A DNA stretch of 64,000 nt. It comes from Brevundimonas sp. (lineage in GTDB: Bacteria; Pseudomonadota; Alphaproteobacteria; Caulobacterales; Caulobacteraceae). The stretch lies in the NCBI RefSeq assembly GCF_030704825.1, contig NZ_JAUYNX010000021.1, positions 152,727 through 216,726 on the forward strand. Reading direction: 5' to 3'. Made by a program: the position numbers and the translations under genes. The stretch's first letter is position 1, and each line of letters opens with the position of its first letter. A model generated the notes under the pieces. That model searched no databases and was not told where the DNA came from. It saw nothing but the letters and a program-made list of their open reading frames with translations. This document shows positions 47,044-55,243 of this stretch, in pieces.

Positions 47044-49646
47044 CAGCCGACCACCAGATTGACGATGCGGTCCCTGACCACCACGATCTTCCTCACCGTC
47101 TGACCCTCCAGCCGCGCCAGCACGTCCGGGTCGGCCATGACGATGGCCTCGACCTCGGCCGGCTCGAGGCCCCGGGCGACGCGGATCTCGCCGCGGCGCT
47201 TGCCGTTGACCTGGATGGGCAGGGTCACCTCGTCGTCGGCCGCCAGCGCCGGATCGAACTCCGGCCAGGGCGCGTCCAGCACCATCCCCTCTTCGCCCAG
47301 CCGCGTCCAGCATTCCTCGGCGAGGTGGGGGGTGAAGGGGGCGACCAGCCGGATCAGGGCCGACAGGGCCTGGCGTCGCGCCGCCCCGCCCGCCGCCGGG
47401 TGATCGCGCACCGTGGCCACGAAGGCGTAGAGCTTGGCGATGGCCGAGTTGAAGCGGAAGCCGCCGACGCCCTCGGTCACGGCCTTGATGGCCTTGTGGG
47501 TCTCGCGGACCAGGGCGGCGTCCGCGGCCGGATCGCCGGCGGCGTCGGGGTCGAAGCCGTCGACTTCGGTCCAGACCCGCTGGACGAAACGGGCGGCGCC
47601 CTCGACGCCGCCGGGCGTCCACTGCACGTCGCGTTCGGGCGGGCTGTCGCTGAGGACGAACAGTCGGCCGGCGTCGACCCCATAGGCCTCGACGATCTCC
47701 TGCGGCGAGACCACGTTCTTCTTCGACTTCGACATCTTCTCGATGTCGCCGATGGTCAGGATCTCGCCGGTCGAGAGCTGGCGGGCCGAGCGCCTGCCGG
47801 CGTCGTTGGTCAGTTCGACGTCGGTGGGCTCGACCCAGGCGCCGTCGGCGCGGCGGTAGGTCTCATGGACCACCATCCCCTGGGTGAACAGGCCGGCGAA
47901 CGGCTCGCGCACCGACATCAGCCCGGCGTCGCTGAGGGCCCGGCTGATGAAACGGGCGTAGAGCAGGTGCAGGACGGCGTGCTCGACCCCGCCGATATAC
48001 TGGTCGACCGGCAGCCATTTGTCGGCGGCGGCCCTGGAGATCGGCTCGGCCGCGGTTGGATCGGTGAAGCGGGCGAAATACCAGCTGGAGTCCACGAAGG
48101 TGTCGAGCGTGTCGGTCTCGCGCACGGCCTCGCCGCCGCAGGTCGGGCAGGCGACGTGCTTCCACGTCGGGTGCCGGTCCAGCGGATTGCCGGGCGTATC
48201 GAAGGTGACGTCCTTCGGCAGTTCGACGGGCAGCTGATCAACAGGTACGCCCACCGGGCCGCATCTGGCGCAGTGGATCACGGGGATGGGACATCCCCAG
48301 TAGCGCTGACGGCTGACACCCCAGTCGCGCAGGCGGTAGAGGGTGGCGCCCTGGCCCTGGCCGGCCGCTTCCAGCCGGGCGATGGCGGCGGCCTTGGCAG
48401 CCTCCACATCCATCCCGTCCATGAAGTCCGAGTTGAACAGCCGGCCGTGGCCGACATAGGATTCTGTTTCGACAGCGAAATCATCACCGGCGTCATCCGG
48501 TCTCACGACCGGGACGACCGGCAGGTCGTATTGGCGGGCGAAGTCGAGGTCGCGCTGATCGTGGGCCGGGCACCCGAAGATGGCTCCAGACCCGTAGGTC
48601 GACAGAACGAAATTGGCCGCCCAGACCGGCACGGTCCGTTCGGGGTCGAACGGGTGGCGGACGCGGACGCCGAGATCGACACCCAGCTTCTCCGCCTTTT
48701 CGATGTCGGCTTCGCTGGTTCCCGACCGGGCGCAGGTCGCTACAAAGGTCGCCACGTCCGGCCGATGGGCGGCGATCGCCTTCGTCAACGGATGGTCCGG
48801 CGCGAGCGCCAGGAAGCTGGCCCCGAACAGGGTGTCGGGCCGGGTGGTGTAGATCTCGACGGGGTCGCGCGCGTGGTTGGGCTCTCCCGCCGCCGACGCC
48901 GGCAGGAAGGCGGGGGCCTCGGCGATCTCCCACCAGAGGGTCGCGCCGCGGCTCTTGCCGATCCAGTTCTCCTGCATCAGACGGACCTTGTCGGGCCAGC
49001 GGCCCTCCAGCTCCTTCAGCCCCTCGATCAGCTCGTCGGCGTAGTCGGTGATGCGCAGGAACCACTGGTTCAGCTTGCGCTTCTCGACCACGGCGCCCGA
49101 GCGCCAGCCGCGGCCGTCGACCACCTGCTCATTGGCCAGGACGGTGTTGTCGACCGGGTCCCAGTTGACCACCGAATCCTTGCGATAGACCAGGCCGCGC
49201 TCGAACAGCTTCAGGAACCAGGCCTGCTGCTTGCCGTAATAGGCCGGGTCGCAGGTTGCGAACTCGCGGCTCCAGTCCAGCGACAGGCCCAGCAGCTTCA
49301 ACTGGCCGCGCATGGCGGCGATGTTGGACCAGGTCCAGTCGCCGGGGTGGACGCCGCGCTCGATGGCCGCGTTCTCGGCGGGCAGGCCGAAGGCGTCCCA
49401 GCCCATCGGGTGCAGCACGTCGAAGCCCTGGGCCCGTTTCGAGCGCGCCACCACGTCGCCCATGACGTAGTTGCGGGCGTGGCCCATGTGGATGGCCCCC
49501 GACGGATAGGGAAACATCTCCAGCACATAGTATTTGGGCCTGCCCGTGCCCTCGGTCGGGGTGCGGAAGGCGTCGGCGGCCGCCCAGCGGGCCTGCTGGC
49601 GGGGTTCGGCGGTCTTGGGTTCGTAGCGAACCGGGGTCTTGGCCAC
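47043..49646 (-). CDS. leuS: Leucyl-tRNA synthetase
   Basis: LeuS charges tRNA-Leu. The 867-residue class-I synthetase has the HIGH-type motif in [17 protein letters not shown] near residue 45, the connective editing domain ([13 protein letters not shown]), a second zinc-like cysteine group (CARCG and CPTCGGE, about residues 460-500), and KMSKSKKN near 640. It is the first gene of a leftward leuS-lptE-holA run. Length is as expected. Confidence 0.98.
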   Translation of the reverse strand: MAKTPVRYEPKTAEPRQQARWAAADAFRTPTEGTGRPKYYVLEMFPYPSGAIHMGHARNYVMGDVVARSKRAQGFDVLHPMGWDAFGLPAENAAIERGVHPGDWTWSNIAAMRGQLKLLGLSLDWSREFATCDPAYYGKQQAWFLKLFERGLVYRKDSVVNWDPVDNTVLANEQVVDGRGWRSGAVVEKRKLNQWFLRITDYADELIEGLKELEGRWPDKVRLMQENWIGKSRGATLWWEIAEAPAFLPASAAGEPNHARDPVEIYTTRPDTLFGASFLALAPDHPLTKAIAAHRPDVATFVATCARSGTSEADIEKAEKLGVDLGVRVRHPFDPERTVPVWAANFVLSTYGSGAIFGCPAHDQRDLDFARQYDLPVVPVVRPDDAGDDFAVETESYVGHGRLFNSDFMDGMDVEAAKAAAIARLEAAGQGQGATLYRLRDWGVSRQRYWGCPIPVIHCARCGPVGVPVDQLPVELPKDVTFDTPGNPLDRHPTWKHVACPTCGGEAVRETDTLDTFVDSSWYFARFTDPTAAEPISRAAADKWLPVDQYIGGVEHAVLHLLYARFISRALSDAGLMSVREPFAGLFTQGMVVHETYRRADGAWVEPTDVELTNDAGRRSARQLSTGEILTIGDIEKMSKSKKNVVSPQEIVEAYGVDAGRLFVLSDSPPERDVQWTPGGVEGAARFVQRVWTEVDGFDPDAAGDPAADAALVRETHKAIKAVTEGVGGFRFNSAIAKLYAFVATVRDHPAAGGAARRQALSALIRLVAPFTPHLAEECWTRLGEEGMVLDAPWPEFDPALAADDEVTLPIQVNGKRRGEIRVARGLEPAEVEAIVMADPDVLARLEGQTVRKIVVVRDRIVNLVVG

Positions 49647-49710
49647 GGGAGTCTTTCAGGCTGCTCCTCCAGGAACGGGCCCGACGGAGGCTAGACGAGG
49701 GGGACGGCGA

Positions 49711-50151
49711 TCAGCCGGCGTTGGAGAGGTTGAGCTGGCGCGCCTTGGTCAGGATGGCGTTTTCCAGATCGGTTTCGGTCTGGGCGGCCACGCGGGCGCC
49801 GACCCACTGGCCGGCGGCGTCGCGGACTTCCTTGGTCACGGTGACATTCAGGGCGTCGGCCCGGAGGCGGGTGTCGAGGATGAAGACCGTGGCCTTGAAG
49901 CGCTCGTTCGGCGTCTGGGGGTCGGTGTACCAGTCGTAGTTGATGACCCCGCCCCACGGATCGGCGTTGGCCAGGGGCATGAAGCTCAGGGTGTCGAGGG
50001 TGGCGCGCCACAGGAAGGCGTTGACGCCGATGCCGGCCTGGGCCGTCGTCGTCGGCCGCTCGCCGCCGCCCAGTCCCGGAATGCCGCCGCACCCGCCCAG
50101 CATCAGACCCGAGGCGACCAGGGCGATCGCTGCGCCACGAACCAGCACCAT
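49711..50151 (-). CDS. DUF3576 lipoprotein
   Basis: The 146-residue product has a lipoprotein signal (ASGLMLGGC), then a domain (GVNAFLWRATLDTLSFMPL, DPWGGVINYDWYTDP, RLRADALNVTV) that matches the DUF3576 family, found beside leuS in many alphaproteobacteria. An outer-membrane role is inferred from the lipobox. The 334-base gap before the divergent ntrZ (50152-50485) holds promoters and the ntrZ leader hairpins only. Confidence 0.88.
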   Translation of the reverse strand: MVLVRGAAIALVASGLMLGGCGGIPGLGGGERPTTTAQAGIGVNAFLWRATLDTLSFMPLANADPWGGVINYDWYTDPQTPNERFKATVFILDTRLRADALNVTVTKEVRDAAGQWVGARVAAQTETDLENAILTKARQLNLSNAG

Positions 50152-50438
50152 CGAGACTTCTCCATACGATCATGACGTGCGACGGACCGGTTCCAACGCA
50201 CGCAACGGCCCCCGAACACGGGTCCGGGCCGAAGCGACGCTCTATAACACGGCGAAAAGGGGCGATGACAAGGCGAAGTCGTCCAATCATGGCAGTCCAG
50301 CGCCCGCCGTCGGGCGCAGGAGGGTCGCCGTCGCCATTTCCCGTGACGCTCGCGCCACAGGAGTCTTCAGAGTCGCGTGGAACCTGCTGTTCAAGTCGCC
50401 GTTTCGTTGACCGGGCTGGCCAGCGGTGTCTACTTGCT

Positions 50439-50469
50439 GGTGAGACCGCGACGGAACTCACCGTCGCGG
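50439..50469 (+). promoter_or_regulatory. Paired alternative hairpins in the ntrZ leader
   Basis: GGTGAG (50439-50444) can pair with CTCACC (50457-50462), and CCGCGACGG (50446-50454) can pair with CCGTCGCGG (50461-50469). The two stems cannot form together. The second ends 16 bases before the ntrZ start, just upstream of its AGGGCAGGA ribosome-binding region. Confidence 0.5.
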
Positions 50470-50485
50470 CGTTTAAGGGCAGGAC

Positions 50486-50896
50486 ATGCGCATCAGGGGC
50501 GCCGTCATCGTCGGACTGGCCGCGGGGCTCGTGCTCCTGGCCGTGGCTGACGACGCCTCGGCCCAGGCCGCCTCGCCGGCGGCCCGCACCCGGGCGCCCG
50601 CCCTGTCCCTGAGCGAGGCCCAGACGGCTCGCGCGGCCGCCGCCCAGCCCGGCTCGTCGCGTCTGCGGTTCACCGAACGCGGCCGCTGGGGCCTCGATCT
50701 GAACCTCAACCAGCCGGTGGGCCGCGACAGCACCCTCGGCGACGTCGAGGCCGGGGCCTATTATCGCGTCAATCCGCGCCTGCGCGTCGGAGCGGCGGCG
50801 GGCCTGGCCGAACCCGAGAGCGACCCGGCCCGGGCGCCCCAGACCGATCGCCGCGCCGCGCCGCGCTTCCGGCTGGAATCCATTTTCCGCTTCTAG
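50486..50896 (+). CDS. ntrZ: NtrZ-family periplasmic regulatory protein
   Basis: NtrZ of Caulobacter is a periplasmic protein that restrains the NtrY-NtrX two-component system. The 136-residue product has a signal peptide (residues 1-26, cut at ASAQA) and ends with the family's C-terminal core: LDLNLNQPVGRDSTLGDVEAG, YYRVNPRLRVGAAAGLAE and FRLESIFRF. The call rests on that core. Its stop shares CTAG with the convergent ThiE-like gene. Confidence 0.82.
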   Translation: MRIRGAVIVGLAAGLVLLAVADDASAQAASPAARTRAPALSLSEAQTARAAAAQPGSSRLRFTERGRWGLDLNLNQPVGRDSTLGDVEAGAYYRVNPRLRVGAAAGLAEPESDPARAPQTDRRAAPRFRLESIFRF

Positions 50897-51543
50897 GCCG
50901 GTCCGAAAGCCGTCCGGACCGCCGAAACCCCCGCAATTCCGCACGCGCCCGAGCCGATGAGACCGCGCGCGTTGGAGGTCCCGATCCCGCCCAGGGCGTA
51001 GACCGGGCAGGATGCAGCCCTGACCCATTCGGCGAAGCGGTCCGGACCGAGCGGCGGCCGGGCCGACGAAGCCCCGCCGGCCGCGAACACCGGCGACGCC
51101 ACCAGGGCGTCCAGTCCCGACGTGGCCAGCGTCGTTCCCGAATGAACCGCGCCGGTGATCCGCCAGTCCGGCCGCGCCGCCGCCAATCCCGCAGCCTGGC
51201 CCAGCGCCCGTTCGGGCAGGTGAACGCCGTCGGCCCCGACGGCTTCGGCCAGTTCGGCGTCCAGCCCGATCAGCAGCAGGCCGTCCCGCGTCTGCGTGGC
51301 CTCGCGCAGCCGCAGCGCCGTTTCGCCGGCGCCCGCCCGGCCGAAATGCCGGAACACCACGCCTGATCCGGGCGGCAGGCGCGCCGCCGTCTCCCACGGT
51401 CTCGGCGTCCGGTCAGGGTCGGTAAAGAACAGTAGCGGCGGCAGGGCCGGCGACGGTCGTCCGGCCAGGCGGCTGACTTCGGCGGCGTCCCGTGCGAGGA
51501 CGCTGGCGACTTCCCACAGGATTTCGGCGTCCGAACCGCTCAT
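50893..51543 (-). CDS. ThiE/TenI-like protein (thiamine-phosphate synthase fold)
   Basis: The 216-residue product has a TIM-barrel of the thiamine-phosphate synthase/TenI superfamily: LPPLLFFTDPDRTPRPW, GLDAELAEAVGADGVHLPE, LVASPVFAAGGASSARPPLG and VYALGGIGTSNARGL. The ThiE diphosphate-binding lysine motif is not evident, so a TenI-type or divergent role is more likely than TMP synthesis. It is bounded by CTAG with ntrZ and CATG with yggS, so it has no private intergenic DNA. Confidence 0.8.
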   Translation of the reverse strand: MSGSDAEILWEVASVLARDAAEVSRLAGRPSPALPPLLFFTDPDRTPRPWETAARLPPGSGVVFRHFGRAGAGETALRLREATQTRDGLLLIGLDAELAEAVGADGVHLPERALGQAAGLAAARPDWRITGAVHSGTTLATSGLDALVASPVFAAGGASSARPPLGPDRFAEWVRAASCPVYALGGIGTSNARGLIGSGACGIAGVSAVRTAFGPA

Positions 51544-52261
51544 GACCTCCTCTTCTCCCGAACCCGCCCGGGCGTCCAGCGCCGTCGCCGCGCGGCTGGA
51601 TCTCGTCCGGCGCCGCATCGCCGAGGCCGCCCGGGTCTCGGGCCGCCCGCCCGGCGAGGTGACCCTGACGGCCGTGTCCAAGACCCAGCCGCCCGAGGCG
51701 ATCGAGGCGGCCCTCGCCGCCGGCCAGCGCGTCTTCGGCGAGAATCGGGTGCAGGAGGCCCAGGCCCGTTGGGCCGGGCGCCGCGACGGGTTTCCCGGCC
51801 TCGAGCTCAGGCTGATCGGCCCGCTGCAGTCGAACAAGGCCGCCGACGCGGTCGCCCTGTTCGATGTGATCGAGACCCTGGATCGTCCGAAACTGGCCTA
51901 CGCCCTCGCCGCGGCCGGCGCCCGGGCCGGGAAGGCCGTCCGCGTCCTGGTCCAGGTCAACACCGGCGCCGAGCCCCAGAAGGCCGGAGTCCTGCCCGGC
52001 GAGACCGAGGCCCTGCTCGAATACGCCCGGGCGGCCGGCCTGTCCGTCGAGGGCCTGATGTGCATCCCGCCCGCCGACGAGGCGCCGGGCCCCCATTTCG
52101 CCCTGTTGCGCAAGATCGCGCGGCGCAACGGGCTGGGAACCCTGTCGATGGGGATGAGCGGGGATTTCGAGACCGCGATCCGCTTCGGCGCCACCCATGT
52201 GCGGGTCGGTTCGTCGCTGTTCGGGGAACGAAAGGGCCCTGAAACGCCCTCTAGTGACTGA
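51542..52261 (+). CDS. yggS: PLP-binding homeostasis protein YggS/PROSC
   Basis: YggS binds pyridoxal phosphate and buffers its level. The 239-residue product has TLTAVSKTQPPEAIEAAL with the PLP lysine, FGENRVQEAQAR, LRLIGPLQSNK and SMGMSGDFETAIRFGATHVRVGSSLFG. The ATG (51542) overlaps the divergent ATG of the ThiE-like gene in CATG, so the two genes must have promoters inside each other's coding regions. Confidence 0.95.
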   Translation: MTSSSPEPARASSAVAARLDLVRRRIAEAARVSGRPPGEVTLTAVSKTQPPEAIEAALAAGQRVFGENRVQEAQARWAGRRDGFPGLELRLIGPLQSNKAADAVALFDVIETLDRPKLAYALAAAGARAGKAVRVLVQVNTGAEPQKAGVLPGETEALLEYARAAGLSVEGLMCIPPADEAPGPHFALLRKIARRNGLGTLSMGMSGDFETAIRFGATHVRVGSSLFGERKGPETPSSD

Positions 52262-52324
52262 AAACCGTCCCGCTTGCGGGCCCGACCCTTGGCGGATCGG
52301 CCGACGCTCGCCATTCTGGTAGCC

Positions 52325-53011
52325 ATGCCCACGCCCAAGACCATTCTGATCATCGACGACGACGACGACCTGCGCGAGGCCCTGGCCGAGCAGCTGGCGC
52401 TGCACGAGGCCTTCCGCCCGGTCCAGGCCGCCACCGCCGCCGAGGGGGTCCGGATGGGCCGCGAGGTCCGCGCCGACCTGATCCTGCTCGATGTCGACCT
52501 GCCCGACATGGACGGGCGCGAGGCCTGCCGCCTGCTGCGCAAGGACGGGGTCTCGACCCCGATCATCATGCTGACCGGCCAGGCCTCGGACTCCGACACC
52601 GTGCTGGGACTGGAGTCGGGGGCCAATGACTATGTCACCAAGCCCTTCCGCTTCGCGGTTCTGCTGGCCCGGATCCGGGCCCATCTGCGCAGTCACGAAC
52701 AGTCCGAGGACGCCGTCTTCCGCATCGGCCCCTACGAGTTCCGGCCCGCCGCCAAGGTCCTGGTCGACGACAAGGGGCGCAAGGTGCGGCTGACCGAGAA
52801 GGAAACCAGCATCCTCAAATACCTCTATCGCGCGGGAGCCAAGGCCGTGTCGCGCGAGGAGCTGCTGACCGAGGTCTGGGGCTATAACGCCGGGGTCACC
52901 ACCCACACGCTGGAGACCCACATCTACCGGCTGCGTCAGAAGATCGAGCCCGAGCCTGGTCAGGCGCGGTTGCTGCTGACCGACGCGGGCGGATACCGGT
53001 TGCAGCCGTAA
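52325..53011 (+). CDS. cenR: Response regulator CenR (OmpR-type)
   Basis: CenR is an essential Caulobacter response regulator controlling envelope genes with its kinase CenK. The 228-residue product has the receiver domain (DDDDDLREALAEQLALHE, phospho-Asp in ILLDVDLPDMDGREA, Lys in NDYVTKPF) and the winged helix (RLTEKETSILKYLYRAG, TTHTLETHIYRLRQKIEPE). The call is based on this sequence and on the Caulobacter-like neighbourhood. The last 91 bases are duplicated downstream. No kinase gene is adjacent. Confidence 0.85.
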   Translation: MPTPKTILIIDDDDDLREALAEQLALHEAFRPVQAATAAEGVRMGREVRADLILLDVDLPDMDGREACRLLRKDGVSTPIIMLTGQASDSDTVLGLESGANDYVTKPFRFAVLLARIRAHLRSHEQSEDAVFRIGPYEFRPAAKVLVDDKGRKVRLTEKETSILKYLYRAGAKAVSREELLTEVWGYNAGVTTHTLETHIYRLRQKIEPEPGQARLLLTDAGGYRLQP

Positions 53012-53046
53012 CCGCGCCGGCCTGCGACCGAATTTGACGCATCGGC
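52921..53046 (+). repeat. 126-bp tandem duplication, copy 1 (cenR 3' end)
   Basis: The unit includes the final 30 codons and stop of cenR (stop at 53009-53011) and 35 bases beyond it. Copy 2 follows immediately and is identical. Confidence 0.95.
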
Positions 53047-53172
53047 CATCTACCGGCTGCGTCAGAAGATCGAGCCCGAGCCTGGTCAGGCGCGGTTGCT
53101 GCTGACCGACGCGGGCGGATACCGGTTGCAGCCGTAACCGCGCCGGCCTGCGACCGAATTTGACGCATCGGC
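53047..53172 (+). pseudogene. 126-bp tandem duplication, copy 2 (headless cenR 3' fragment)
   Basis: This is an exact, directly adjacent copy of 52921-53046. It lacks start and receiver domain, so it encodes nothing by itself; its in-frame stop is TAA 53135-53137. The 351-base gap 53012-53362 is made of this copy and the inverted repeats that follow. Confidence 0.9.
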
Positions 53173-53313
53173 CCACTAGGGTGTCGGACCTCGGTCTTTG
53201 ACAACCAGCGAAGGGAGCTCCGTCGGCAGGCGCTCCGACAGCGGCGCCGGGTGTACTTTTTCTGACCCCTCTCGACTCCCGCCTTTTGAGGGGCTTGGCC
53301 GATCCGGCAGCGG

Positions 53314-53356
53314 AAAAGTGCACGATCTACACTCGATTTTTTCGGGTGCACTTTTT
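53314..53356. terminator. Bidirectional terminator between cenR and xthA
   Basis: AAAAGTGCAC (53314-53323) pairs with GTGCACTTTT (53346-53355), with a run of T after it on one strand and T4 on the other; the loop is 22 bases. A second inverted repeat, CCCCTC...GAGGGG (53266-53293), lies just upstream. The flanking genes converge, as expected for a two-way terminator. Confidence 0.7.
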
Positions 53357-53362
53357 TGAAGA

Positions 53363-54157
53363 TCAGACCGCCAGATCCATCGTCACCGGCGCGTGGTCGC
53401 TGGGCTGGGTCCATTCACGGACCGTGTCGTGGATGCGGGCGCTGCCGGGCCTCACCGCCGGGGTCAGGCCGGGCGAGGTCCACAGGTGGTCCAGACGCAG
53501 GCCGCGGTTGGATTTGCGGAAGTCGGCGGCGCGATAGCTCCACCAGCTGGCCAGCTTCTGCGGCTCGGGGATCTGGTCGCGCACCACGTCCGCGAAGCCG
53601 CCGGCGGCCTGCAGCCGGCGCAGGGTCTCGACCTCCAGCGGCGTGTGGCTGACGATCTTCGACATATAGCGGTGGTTCCAGACGTCGTTCTCGCCCGGCG
53701 CGATGTTGAAATCGCCGGCCAGGACAAGCGGGCGCTGTTTGTCACGGCCCGCCATCTCGGCGGTCAGCCGCTCGTAGAAGTCCATCTTGTGATCGAATTT
53801 GGGGTTCAGGGCCCGGTCGGGCACGTCGCCGCCGGCCGGGATGTAGAAATTCTGGATCTCGACGCCCTGGACCATCGCCGCGACGCAGCGGGCGTGGCCT
53901 TCACGGCAGACGTCGAGCCTCGGCGCTTCCGAGATCGGCTTGCGGCTGGCGATGGCGACCCCGTGCCAGCCCTTCTGGCCGCCGATCCTGAGGTGCGGCA
54001 GGCCCATGGCCTCGAAGGCGGCGCGGGGGAACTGGTCCTCCAGGCATTTGATCTCCTGCAGGCACAGGACGTCGGTCCCGCTCTCCTCCACGAAGCGGGC
54101 GACCTGGTCGATGCGCAGGCGGACGGAGTTGATGTTCCAGGTGGCGATGCGAAGCAT
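53363..54157 (-). CDS. xthA: Exodeoxyribonuclease III (AP endonuclease)
   Basis: XthA nicks at abasic sites and removes 3' blocking groups in base-excision repair. The 264-residue product has IATWNINSVRLR, LCLQEIKC (metal-binding Glu), GWHGVAIASRKP, LVLAGDFNIAPGENDVWN, LRLDHLWTSPGL and the terminal SDHAPVTMDLAV. It converges on cenR. Confidence 0.97.
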   Translation of the reverse strand: MLRIATWNINSVRLRIDQVARFVEESGTDVLCLQEIKCLEDQFPRAAFEAMGLPHLRIGGQKGWHGVAIASRKPISEAPRLDVCREGHARCVAAMVQGVEIQNFYIPAGGDVPDRALNPKFDHKMDFYERLTAEMAGRDKQRPLVLAGDFNIAPGENDVWNHRYMSKIVSHTPLEVETLRRLQAAGGFADVVRDQIPEPQKLASWWSYRAADFRKSNRGLRLDHLWTSPGLTPAVRPGSARIHDTVREWTQPSDHAPVTMDLAV

Positions 54158-54277
54158 TTTTTCCGGGGGGCGCGATCAGAAGGCTCCGCCTTCTCGACCC
54201 GACGCGCCTCAGGCGCAAGCGCAGGCTTTGCGCTCAAGCAGCGAGCCGCCGCTTGGCGAGCGGTAGCGCTCTCAAAC

Positions 54278-54308
54278 AAAAAAGCGCCCGATCGCGGGGA
54301 CCGGGCGC
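54278..54308 (-). terminator. Rho-independent terminator of lolA
   Basis: On the minus strand GCGCCCGG...CGGGCGC is followed by TTTTTT (plus-strand AAAAAA at 54278-54283; stem arms 54284-54290 and 54302-54308). This is the strongest intrinsic terminator I see in the window. The gap 54158-54441 also has AGAAGGC-TCC-GCCTTCT and no gene. Confidence 0.85.
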
Positions 54309-54441
54309 TGGAAGGTTCGTCTCTCTCGCCGCCGGGAAGGGGATGAAATCCATAGCGGTTTCAGATCGGCTCCCGCCGACCTGTGATGAAAGTGCCACGG
54401 TCCGCGAAAAAAGTCAAACCTTGTTCGCGTTCCGGGCGAAA

Positions 54442-55074
54442 TCAGTTCCGGCGCGGCCGTTGCGTCGGGTCGCGCAACTGGAACAGGCTGGCGGCCAGGC
54501 CGGACGCCGGCTGCAGCGAGGTCAGCTGGGTTCGGGTGCTTCCGCCCTGGGCGTCGCGGATGGTCCATTCGTGCAGCCGGACGGGGTTGCCGGCGAAGGA
54601 CAGGATCACCGAGCCCTCGTTGGGCCGGCGAGCGTCGCGGGCGATGATGGCGAAGGCGCCCGAGGCCATGCGCGTGACCCGGTCGATGCGCACGCCCTGG
54701 TCGAGGCGGACGTTGCGGGCGAGGAAGGTCGACAGCGGCGTGGCGCTGAGCGGCACCTGGCGGAAGACGTTCAGGCGGGGATCGTAGCGTTTGACGTTGG
54801 AGCCGTCCGACACGACCAGCAGGCCGGCCGGATTGGTGTATTCGAACCGCATCTTGCCGGGGCGCTGAAGATAGAAGCGGCCTTCGCGGCGCTGGGCCCC
54901 GGAGGTCTCGACGAAAGTGCCCTGGGCCGAGGTCAGGCCCTGCAGATAGGTCTGGGCCTGGGCCAGGACGGCGCGATCTTCCGCCGACAGCGCGCTCTGG
55001 GCGGCGGCGGGCAGGGCGGCCACCGCGGCGATGGCGGCGGTTCCAAGTGCGAAGGCGCGGCGTGAGACGGTCAT
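54442..55074 (-). CDS. lolA: Outer-membrane lipoprotein carrier LolA
   Basis: LolA ferries lipoproteins from the LolCDE complex across the periplasm. The 210-residue precursor starts MTVSRRAFALGTAAIAAVAA, a signal with a twin-arginine-like SRRAF, cut near AAAQS. The core has SAQGTFVETSGAQRREGRFYL, PGKMRFEYTNPAGLLVVSDG and LTSLQPASGLAASLFQLRDP. ATG 55074 has GGGAGAAG upstream, better than an in-frame ATG at 55110. It follows ftsK by 169 bases in the same direction. Confidence 0.94.
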   Translation of the reverse strand: MTVSRRAFALGTAAIAAVAALPAAAQSALSAEDRAVLAQAQTYLQGLTSAQGTFVETSGAQRREGRFYLQRPGKMRFEYTNPAGLLVVSDGSNVKRYDPRLNVFRQVPLSATPLSTFLARNVRLDQGVRIDRVTRMASGAFAIIARDARRPNEGSVILSFAGNPVRLHEWTIRDAQGGSTRTQLTSLQPASGLAASLFQLRDPTQRPRRN

Positions 55075-55243
55075 CAGGGTCTTCTCCCGTTCGGGATGGT
55101 TGTTGATCATGCCGTCATGCGGAGCGGGAATGGCGCGGGCATGACGCGAGCCTGACCATATTCCGACCTTCGGATGAAGCCTCGTTCAGCTACGGGGCGA
55201 TGACGACGGATTCCAAACGCGGCGGGGACGCCGGCGTTGCCCT

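Noticed and set aside
53190..53240. TTGACA at 53200-53205 as a promoter in the cenR-xthA gap
   Set aside because: No acceptable -10 at 16-18 bases and no gene downstream on that strand.
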